Below are positions 1-5,317 of a stretch of 6,775 nucleotides of DNA, piece after piece. Under the pieces are notes generated by a model. It worked only from the letters and a program-made list of their open reading frames with translations, searched no databases and had not been told where the DNA came from. Source of the stretch: Pedosphaera sp. (lineage in GTDB: Bacteria > Verrucomicrobiota > Verrucomicrobiia > Limisphaerales > UBA9464); NCBI GenBank assembly GCA_009695405.1, contig SIAZ01000196.1, positions 1 to 6,775 on the forward strand, given 5' to 3'. A program made the position numbers and the translations under genes. Positions within the stretch are counted from its first letter, which is position 1. The number at the start of each line of letters is the position of its first letter.

Positions 1-102
1 TCCGAAATCTTCGACTACATTGAAATCTTCTATAACCGCCAGCGCCGTCACACCTCCCTCCGAGGCCTTTCACCCGCTCAGTTCGAACTCAAAAATAACT
101 AA
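1..102 (+). CDS. IS3-family transposase OrfB, C-terminal 33 residues (partial)
   Basis: Frame 1 is open from the first base to TAA at 100-102 and encodes the end of an IS3-family OrfB integrase-type transposase. Visible family marks are the DYIE..YN segment, the basic YNRQRRHTSL motif and the SPAQFE ending. This is the conserved tail that follows the DDE core (rve superfamily). The catalytic D, D and E lie upstream of the window, so activity cannot be judged. The enzyme would cut and join the IS ends; in this family it is normally made as an OrfAB fusion by programmed -1 frameshifting, which is also out of view. The inverted repeat directly downstream confirms the assignment. Confidence 0.9.
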   Translation, partial: SEIFDYIEIFYNRQRRHTSLRGLSPAQFELKNN

Positions 103-121
103 CCAATAACTCCCTTTTCTC

Positions 122-146
122 TGTCCGTTTTATCGAAGCAGGCCCA
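122..146 (+). repeat. IS3-family right terminal inverted repeat (IRR)
   Basis: The 25 bases start with TGTCCGTTTTAT and end with GCAGGCCCA. Read on the other strand they begin TGGGCCTG and end AAAACGGACA, which fits the IS3-family terminal pattern (5' TG, a CTG/CC-rich block, an A-rich block, then GGACA). The repeat sits 19 bases after the transposase stop, the usual arrangement. The partner left repeat is outside the window. Confidence 0.7.
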
Positions 147-172
147 AATTCCGACCTGATCTCGTCACTTAA

Positions 173-201
173 TTGTCACAAACACGACAAACTACCGTAA
201 T
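173..201 (+). promoter_or_regulatory. Candidate sigma-70 promoter for the lipoprotein-exbBD operon
   Basis: TTGTCA at 173-178 (5 of 6 to the -35 consensus) is followed after 17 bases by CGTAAT at 196-201 (4 of 6 to the -10 consensus), 23 bases before the ATG at 225. The -35 also forms one arm of a small inverted repeat, TTGTC (173-177) and GACAA (186-190), a possible operator. This is a pattern match only. It lies just outside the IS right end, so transcription could also enter from the IS. Confidence 0.4.
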
Positions 202-224
202 GGCCCTGACGATAATCAAGAGAC

Positions 225-548
225 ATGACTCAAATGTCCTGCCTCAAGACGATCAGCGTTCTCGTGACCAGCCTAATTCTTGCAGTTGGTTGTGCTTCCT
301 CATCAGCCAAACTAGGTCAAGTTGGGTTGGGAATGACCCGTGAGGAAGTGGTGAAGACACTCGGCAAACCGCACGCGCTCACCGCCCAAGGGGATGTGGA
401 GTTTCTCACCTACAATCTCTTGAACAAGGGTGTTGGCGATATGAGGGAGTACGTGATTCGCATGCAGGCTGGGGTTGTTGAATCCTTTGGCGAACGCGCC
501 AGTTTTGGGCCGACTCTCCTGAGTGTCACCAATGCGCCAAGCCGCTAA
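225..548 (+). CDS. Small BamE/SmpA-like lipoprotein
   Basis: This 107-residue protein has an N-terminal hydrophobic segment (about residues 9-22) ending at Cys23 in the context LAVGC, a type II lipoprotein signal. Residue +2 is Ala, so by the E. coli rule it would go to the outer membrane. The mature part contains GMTREEVVKTLGKP (about residues 36-49), the hallmark of the SmpA/OmlA (BamE-like) fold, followed by a beta-rich stretch ending YVIRMQAGVVESFG, typical of the rest of that fold. BamE proper is a BAM-complex accessory, but many small lipoproteins share this fold, so the exact role is unknown. ATG 225 and ATG 234 are both possible starts and neither has a strong ribosome site. The gene ends 30 bases before exbB and probably shares its transcript. 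It shows no lesion. Confidence 0.75.
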   Translation: MTQMSCLKTISVLVTSLILAVGCASSSAKLGQVGLGMTREEVVKTLGKPHALTAQGDVEFLTYNLLNKGVGDMREYVIRMQAGVVESFGERASFGPTLLSVTNAPSR

Positions 549-578
549 GCTATCCGCAATACTAACCCCGTATTCTTC

Positions 579-731
579 ATGGGCTTTCAACCTCTCTTCG
601 CTAGTGCCCTGACCTTTGCTTTTGAAAAGGCAACGATCGAAGGGAAAATGACCATTTCTGCCCTCGTCCTTGTTTCGATGATTTCGTGGTCGGTGATGAT
701 TTCCAAGGCTCGGCAAATTTTTACAGCATGA
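579..731 (+). CDS. ExbB N-terminal fragment (first membrane helix)
   Basis: This short open frame encodes 50 residues, from MGFQPLFASAL to RQIFTA, ending at TGA 729-731. It contains an amphipathic N-terminus, one membrane helix (about residues 24-42) and a basic cytoplasmic end, which matches the first quarter of ExbB/TolQ proteins. It is in the same frame as the larger downstream piece and is separated from it only by TGA and GGG. It is the broken-off front of exbB rather than an independent gene. If translated it would leave the ribosome three bases from the ATG at 735, so reinitiation is conceivable. Confidence 0.65.
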   Translation: MGFQPLFASALTFAFEKATIEGKMTISALVLVSMISWSVMISKARQIFTA

Positions 732-734
732 GGG

Positions 735-1355
735 ATGACACGGAAATTTATGGGCGCTTATCGGGCATCTAAGGACCCCCTTGCCTTGTTCCGGTCAAAT
801 CAAGCGTTTGTGGGTTCTCCAGCCTATGAGGTCTACGTCTCGGGTTGCGAAGAGTTAGAATATCACTTAGAAAATAACCCTTTGCAGATTAAGGGGCAGA
901 AGCGAATCAGTGTGGAGTCTTTTCAATCGGTTCAGATAGCATTGGAACGTGGTTTAAGTGTTCAGGCACTTTCCCTTGAAAAAGGCATGATTGTCCTCAC
1001 CACCGCTGTCTCGGGAGGGCCATTTATCGGATTGTTAGGAACGGTGTGGGGTGTGATGGAAACCTTCTCCGGCATAGCGATGGCGGCCAGCGCGAGTTTG
1101 ACAGCGATGGCAACAGGTGTGGCTGGGGCATTGATTGCAACTGTTGTCGGACTGTTCGTAGCTATACCAGCTATGTTCGCCTATAATTTAATGATCACCG
1201 CCATCCGCGGCATCACTCAAGAATTAGATAACTATAATTCTGAGGTTGCTACCGACTTTGAGCATAAGTATGTCGACAATCGAGCTTTGGCAGATGAGAT
1301 CGCTGATGCCCTTCGTTCTTTGGAAGATCCACGACGTCAGAAGGGTGCAGTGTGA
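735..1355 (+). CDS. ExbB C-terminal fragment (MotA/TolQ/ExbB core)
   Basis: This 206-residue open frame holds the core of the MotA/TolQ/ExbB channel family. TM2 lies around residues 86-118 with the signature GGPFIGLLGTVWGVM; TM3 lies around residues 127-153 with ALIATVVGLFVAIPAMFAYN. The two Thr residues of the pore region (in GTVWG and LIATVVG) are kept. The TM3 Glu of E. coli ExbB (in GIAEALLAT) is Gly131 here. A start at ATG 735 would omit TM1, so this is unlikely to be the native start: the same frame continues upstream beyond the TGA with clear ExbB sequence. The end overlaps the exbD GTG start by four bases. Confidence 0.85.
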   Translation: MTRKFMGAYRASKDPLALFRSNQAFVGSPAYEVYVSGCEELEYHLENNPLQIKGQKRISVESFQSVQIALERGLSVQALSLEKGMIVLTTAVSGGPFIGLLGTVWGVMETFSGIAMAASASLTAMATGVAGALIATVVGLFVAIPAMFAYNLMITAIRGITQELDNYNSEVATDFEHKYVDNRALADEIADALRSLEDPRRQKGAV

Positions 1356-1801
1356 GTGCTTTCTCTGCGCGTCGTGGGCGCAAGAAATTTTCCGCATCGC
1401 ACCATCATGCGATGGGTGAATTAAACATTACACCTCTACTAGATTTGGCCTTTGTATTGTTGGTGGTTTTTATCATCACCACCGCTCCATCAACCAACGA
1501 TATCGACATTAATTTACCTTCAGCCGGTCAGCAACCGCCGCAGAACCAAAGTAAACAAGATATCAATAATGTGACGGTCGATTCAGCTGGGAATATTTTT
1601 TTCAACGCTGAACCTATCACACTAAAAAAATTAGAAGACACGATTATTGCGTTTCGGAAGACCAACCCAGATCTCAGTGTCGTAGTGCGTGGCGACGAGA
1701 ACGTGAACTATCAGAAGGTGGTTCAGGTTTTAGATATTCTGGTTAAAGCTAATGTAACCAACATCGGTCTAGCGACGGATACAGCGGGTGCTGCTAACTA
1801 G
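1352..1801 (+). CDS. exbD: ExbD/TolR-type biopolymer transport protein
   Basis: ExbD partners ExbB in the inner membrane and couples proton flow to TonB. The 149-residue length is normal (E. coli ExbD has 141). A basic, His-rich cytoplasmic N-terminus (about residues 1-22) leads into one membrane helix with the family motif LNITPLLDLAFVLLVVFIIT; Asp31 matches the essential membrane Asp of E. coli ExbD. Residues from about 65 onward form the periplasmic domain (VTVDSAGNIFFN, then LSVVVRGDENVNYQKVVQVL). The GTG start at 1352 overlaps the exbB stop (GTGA) and has AAGGG at 1341-1345 with a 6-base spacer, so translation is probably coupled to exbB. The gene is intact. The TGA upstream in exbB could therefore lower ExbD output by polarity. 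Confidence 0.93.
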   Translation: MSAFSARRGRKKFSASHHHAMGELNITPLLDLAFVLLVVFIITTAPSTNDIDINLPSAGQQPPQNQSKQDINNVTVDSAGNIFFNAEPITLKKLEDTIIAFRKTNPDLSVVVRGDENVNYQKVVQVLDILVKANVTNIGLATDTAGAAN

Positions 1802-1810
1802 AACCTCCCT

Positions 1811-3169
1811 ATGTCGCGTAAGGTTAAGAAAGGCTCCGACAGGACGGGGTTAGCGATATCTGTCGCCGTCCATATTGTGGCATTGGCGGGGTTGGCTTAT
1901 TTGGCCCATCGTTCTGGATTCGTCCCAGCTGCCATATATAAAATTACGGGAATTAAGGCACCAGAAAAGCCTAAGCCTAAATCCAAGCCTCCAACTCCGC
2001 CGCCGAATGTTCCCCCACCGAAGCAGGCTGAAATAGTTGAAGAGACAACGCCGCCCCCGAGTGCTGTGCCTGCGGTAGCGGCTCCTCCTACGGCGAGTAC
2101 GGCTCGAACAGATGCGCCGCCCGCCGCGGGGGGAGGAGTTGGTAATTTTTTTAAAGCGGAAGCTCGTAAACCGGACGCCGCCCCAGTGCGCGCGATCCAA
2201 GGTAAACCGGGGACAGGTGCTGGTACGCTTGAAGCGTCTAAATCAACGGCTTCAGCCACGGCAAGCAAATCCGCTTTTGACGCCACATCTACCAAGCCAA
2301 GTACGATTGCAGCGGTGCTGGAAGAGCGAAAAAGTGCGGCGAGCGCACAAGAAGCGGTGAGCAGTGAACAAATTGCACGGAGCGGTGGCGGCGATGCGGC
2401 ACAGATAACCACAAAAATCACTGGGGTCATTGCCACTGAAAATAAGCAGATCGTGGTACGCGGTTTGAATGATCGCTATAATATGGCGACTCTGAACGGC
2501 GGAGCGTTGCCGAGTGCCGATCCACGTCGCAGAGCGCCGCAATTAGACATGATTCCCTCGGCGATGATCGACAAAATTGTGGTCAGCAAAACCTTCACCC
2601 CCGATCTTCCCGGAGGGTTTGCAGGGGGGGCCGTCAATATTGTTACTAGATCCTTTCCAGCGAAAGCTTTTACGACGGTCACGCTAGGTTCCGCGGTTAA
2701 TACTGAGACCAGTTTTAACGATGGCTTTAAAAGTGTTGAAGGAGGGAAGACCGACTTTTGGGCCTTGGATGATGGAAGTCGTGCGCTGCCGTCGGCAGCT
2801 TCAATTGAACCTTTGATACTGACTGAAGCACAGAAACCATGGCGTCTTTCGAATCAACAAGATTTGGGAAATCAGCGGCTTGCTTTAGCCCAGCGTTACG
2901 ATACGGCACTCCGCTCTTTCCGTAATAATTCTTTTGCGCCGACTGCTGGTGCGCCCGGACCTAATTCTAATTTTGCTCTTTCCAGCGGCGATACGACTTG
3001 GCTAGGTGGTAAACGGGTCGGATGGTTCGCTACCTTCACGCAAGATCGGAGCTATCAGTTTAATCAAGGAGCTTTTCGTGGACGTTATTCCTACGGGCAA
3101 GATCCTGTCGATGGCGGCCCCCTTTTTCGCACCTCCGAGTTCACTCGTGATCAGTTCGACAATCAATAG
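1811..3169 (+). CDS. TonB N-terminal module fused to receptor plug and first barrel strands (fragment, 452 aa)
   Basis: This is the longest intact piece of the fusion. The N-terminus MSRKVKKGSDRTG is basic and cytoplasmic; the helix AISVAVHIVALAGLAYLA carries S17 and H21, spaced as Ser16 and His20 in the E. coli TonB helix that meets ExbB/ExbD. Next come PEKPKPKSKPPTPPP and further proline clusters, typical of the TonB periplasmic spacer. The plug begins near STIAAVLEERKSA and shows VVRGLNDRYNMATLNG, the DPRRRAPQLDMIPS block, IVVSKTFTPDLPGGFAGG and VNIVTRSFP, all plug hallmarks. It ends with early barrel strands and stops at TAG 3167-3169, which exists only because of the frameshift. The helix could alternatively be a cleaved signal peptide, but the SxxxH motif, Pro/Lys spacer and exbBD linkage argue for a TonB anchor. 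No ribosome site is visible. Confidence 0.8.
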   Translation: MSRKVKKGSDRTGLAISVAVHIVALAGLAYLAHRSGFVPAAIYKITGIKAPEKPKPKSKPPTPPPNVPPPKQAEIVEETTPPPSAVPAVAAPPTASTARTDAPPAAGGGVGNFFKAEARKPDAAPVRAIQGKPGTGAGTLEASKSTASATASKSAFDATSTKPSTIAAVLEERKSAASAQEAVSSEQIARSGGGDAAQITTKITGVIATENKQIVVRGLNDRYNMATLNGGALPSADPRRRAPQLDMIPSAMIDKIVVSKTFTPDLPGGFAGGAVNIVTRSFPAKAFTTVTLGSAVNTETSFNDGFKSVEGGKTDFWALDDGSRALPSAASIEPLILTEAQKPWRLSNQQDLGNQRLALAQRYDTALRSFRNNSFAPTAGAPGPNSNFALSSGDTTWLGGKRVGWFATFTQDRSYQFNQGAFRGRYSYGQDPVDGGPLFRTSEFTRDQFDNQ

Positions 3170-3524
3170 TTCCTTTGGCGCAGTGGCCAGCACCGCAATC
3201 GAAATAGGTCCCGGCCACGAACTTTCCTTCGGTTTTGTTCACAACCAAAGTACTCAGCAGTTTGCTATCGAAGAAAATGGTAAAACCGTCAACCAGTTCG
3301 ACCCAGGATCCAATGAGCGCACTCGGATCTATCAACTCACTTATCGAGAGAGCTATCTTCAGAATTTTCAATTTAAGGGGCGTCATGAGTTACGTGAGCT
3401 AGGTGCGGCACAGATTGATTGGAGCTACTCCATGGCCTCGACAGCGGAGAATTCTCCAGACGAACGCATTTTCCCGATGATTCTTTTCCCCGTTGGAAAT
3501 GGATTCACTAATATCGTCGCCTAG
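3168..3524 (+). pseudogene. Middle fragment of the receptor barrel
   Basis: Frame 3 takes over where the previous piece stops, reading SSFGAVASTAIEIGPGHELSF and on to FPVGNGFTNIVA before TAG 3522-3524. Its alternating polar/hydrophobic strands (for example HELSFGFVHNQ and AAQIDWSYSMAST) are those of a TonB-dependent receptor barrel and join smoothly to both neighbouring pieces. The open frame extends upstream to 3006, but that part overlaps the real coding frame of the previous piece and is not genuine. No start codon fits, so it is unlikely to be translated on its own. Confidence 0.75.
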
Positions 3525-4904
3525 TCTGCCGAACTTCCTAACATTAATCAACCGACTCGCTTCTTCCGCGATTCAACCGATACCAGTCGAAATCTACGAG
3601 CGGATCTGACTCTTCCCTTTACTCCAAATAACGGGTTGGAGAGCTCTTTTAAGCTAGGGGTCAATTCCTTGGAATCAGAGCGTCAACTTCAAGAGCACCG
3701 TTTCGAATATGAGATCAGCCAAAACACGGGCGCCAATCAACGAGACATTGATACTTATGCCAATTCCGTACTGAACTTCCAAGGGCAGCAATTTGTGACC
3801 AACTTCACCGGTAGTGGAACGACACGTCGAGCGGGATTTAATTTCCCCAATGCTACTTTCCTGCGATCAGGACTCCCCTTTGATGGGTATGGCTACAGAG
3901 GAACTCAGTCCATCCCTGCCGCCTATGCTATGGGAGACCTTTTCTTGCATCCTAAGCTGCGTTTAATTGGGGGAGCACGGGTTGAAAAAACAGACTTAGA
4001 AGCTGCAGTTTTGCCTCGGAGCCAGATTCTTGGATCACCTTCTGGTGGACAAATTGCCACCACAGACGTGATGCCGTCGGTCAGTGCGGTGATTCCTTTG
4101 ACCTCACAGGTGAGCCTACGCGGTGGATGGTCTAGTACGGTTGCACGTCCGACTTACCGAGAGTTTGCTCCCTACGAATACTTCGACACCACCGACGGCC
4201 TAGCTTATCGAGGCAATGGAGCTTTGCGCCGCACCACCATCAATAACTTAGATGCTCGATTGGAATGGTATCCGGCGCCTGGAGAATTATTTTCATTCGC
4301 TTTATTTCAAAAAGATTTAACCGATCCAATTGAACCTTTAATAGCCGATAATGCCGCGGGAATTGTTAGCTTTACCAATAATCCAACGGCCACAATACGC
4401 GGCATTGAATTTGAAGCTCGAAAGGGTCTTGGTTTTCTTGATCCGTCGTTTTCGGGTGTTTCTTTAGGTGGTAATTTTGCCTACATCCAATCGGTCGTCG
4501 ATGTCTACTATCCCTCAGGTGCTGGGGTCGCTCTCTATCAACGGCCTCTCTTTGATCAACCAGATTATATCGCCAATGTTGATCTCACTTGGGATGTAGT
4601 CCACCTCGGTTCTACTCTCTCGATTTCCTATGCTCGCAGTGCTCAATGGTTGGCCGTCGACGGCGGGCAAGGCAGCCCTAACATTTACGAGCAACCTGCC
4701 GATTCGCTGGATATCTTCCTCAGTCAAAAGTTGGGATCACGCTGGCGTTTGATGTTGGGTGCTAAGAATTTGATCGATCCAGCTTTTCGCCAAATTTTAA
4801 TTAATGATCTCGGCGAAACAGCCGAGCGATATGGCGATCGTTACGTGTTTCGTTCCTATCGACGTGGCGTGACGGTCAGCCTCTCGCTCAGTGCCGACTT
4901 TTAA
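3525..4904 (+). pseudogene. C-terminal receptor barrel fragment
   Basis: The frame continues directly after the TAG at 3522 with SAELPNINQPTRFFRDSTD and reaches TAA 4902-4904; a TTG at 3636 is the first possible start codon and is not convincing. The sequence is the outer-membrane barrel of a TonB-dependent receptor: GYGYRGTQSIPAAYAMGDLF, LRLIGGARVEKTDLEAAV, VSLRGGWSSTVARPTYREFA, LDARLEWYPAPGELFSFALF, a LMLGAKNLIDPAFRQI segment and the C-terminal VTVSLSLSADF. The TVARPTYREF and KNLIDP motifs are typical of this receptor superfamily near its last strands. On its own the fragment lacks a signal sequence and a plug. Confidence 0.85.
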
Positions 4905-5023
4905 TTCAGCACCCTCTTCGGTGGCGGCAAGTCCTTCAAACGGTTTTCTTCAATACCTGCATAGAGGTGCAAGCTTCCTTTATTTTTACAGGATAGGCAT
5001 AAATTCGCCATCTAACTGTCACA

Positions 5024-5039
5024 TATTATTTCAATAATA
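5024..5039 (+). promoter_or_regulatory. AT-rich perfect palindrome upstream of the surface-protein gene
   Basis: TATTATT at 5024-5030 and AATAATA at 5033-5039 are exact reverse complements around a 2-base centre. The site lies in the 189-base gap between the receptor and the next gene, 55 bases before the ATG at 5094, and contains -10-like words (AATAAT at 5033-5038). It could be an operator or part of a promoter. No matching -35 at proper spacing was found, so the role is unproven. I saw no convincing terminator elsewhere in 4905-5093. Confidence 0.3.
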
Positions 5040-5170
5040 GAAAATGGCTTGATGGGTTCAAGTCAGTGAAGAACAAAACTAAAATCGATTAAGATGAAAA
5101 AAATTGTTGGAGCCAAGGACTCAAGGCGATCGCCGCCTTTATGCTCCTGCTACTGTCGGAAAAAGCTTCT

Positions 5171-5317
5171 GCCGCAACTAACCGTATATCCGGCTATTTA
5201 TATGGTTCACATCATTGAGTCGCGACTAATTCTTATATTCTAGATGGGTTCACTTACGTGATGAATAAGGCCGTCCTCACAATCGATGCCGGTACGGTCG
5301 TTCAGGGTTCGGCAGGA
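5171..5317 (+). repeat. Internal protein repeat, copy A (49 codons)
   Basis: This segment reads AATNRISGYLYGSHH, then TGA, then VATNSYILDGFTYVMNKAV and LTIDAGTVVQGSAG. It matches copy B at 6485-6631, exactly 1314 bases (438 codons) downstream, at 32 of 49 positions without gaps. Copy B has TGG (Trp) where copy A has TGA at 5216-5218, which identifies that TGA as a mutation. The copy marks the start of a module that lies right after the signal peptide. Confidence 0.85.

Larger units (their letters stand above)
1..146 (+). mobile_element. Right end of an IS3-family insertion sequence
   Basis: The window opens inside an IS3-family element. It shows the 3' end of the transposase gene (1-102), a 19-base gap, and then a terminal repeat at 122-146 that ends in CA, as IS3-family elements do. 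The left end lies outside the window, so neither the target duplication nor the intactness of the element can be judged. The boundary with host DNA is placed at 146/147. Confidence 0.8.
579..1355 (+). pseudogene. exbB: exbB, energy-transducing proton channel subunit, interrupted by an in-frame TGA
   Basis: ExbB forms the inner-membrane channel that, with ExbD, powers TonB using the proton motive force. Reading from ATG 579 through the TGA at 729-731 to the stop at 1353-1355 gives a 258-position protein of normal ExbB length with all three expected membrane helices. The frame does not change across the TGA. The first piece (579-731) starts MGFQPLFASALTF and carries TM1, about MTISALVLVSMISWSVMIS. 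The second carries TM2 and TM3. The TGA falls in the basic cytoplasmic stretch after TM1 (QIFTA-stop-GMTRKF), where Arg is plausible, so CGA to TGA is the simplest origin. The start is 30 bases after the lipoprotein stop. No clear ribosome site is visible. Confidence 0.8.
1811..4904 (+). pseudogene. TonB-anchor/TonB-dependent receptor fusion, broken by a frameshift and a nonsense codon
   Basis: After correcting one extra base near 3167 and reading through TAG 3522-3524, the gene gives about 1030 residues. The order is a TonB-type inner-membrane helix (residues 13-33, S17xxxH21), a Lys/Pro-rich spacer (50-100), a low-complexity Ala/Ser/Thr linker (100-165), a receptor plug (about 165-281) and a long beta-barrel ending in SLSADF. 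A terminal Phe is the usual outer-membrane barrel end. No TonB C-terminal domain is present. The gene starts 9 bases after exbD, in the slot where tonB would be expected. The barrel reads on in frame 3 from AGTTCC at 3168, across TAG 3522 (IVA-stop-SAELP), to TAA at 4902-4904. The substrate cannot be told from the sequence. Two lesions make a functional receptor unlikely. Confidence 0.82.

Noticed and set aside
312..716. 134-residue open frame on the minus strand, across the lipoprotein and the exbB start
   Set aside because: It lies opposite two recognised coding regions, shows no domain or export signal, and its composition is what a shadow frame gives.
1850..2436. Minus-strand frames of 116 and 179 residues opposite the Pro-rich linker
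   Set aside because: They arise from the skewed codons of the Pro/Ala/Ser-rich spacer (Gly/Arg/Val-rich antisense) and match no family.
3006..3167. Upstream part of the frame-3 open stretch before the frameshift
   Set aside because: The overlapping frame 2 gives proper receptor barrel sequence here; frame 3 becomes meaningful only after about 3168.
5016..5022. CTGTCAC as a Pho-box half site upstream of the surface-protein gene
   Set aside because: Only one half site is visible, with no second copy at the expected spacing.
729..5218. Recoding of TGA (as Trp or selenocysteine) to explain the in-frame TGA codons
   Set aside because: TGA at 1353-1355 acts as a normal stop for exbB, overlapping the exbD start. 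The gene family has no selenocysteine, and TAG and frameshift lesions also occur in the same locus.
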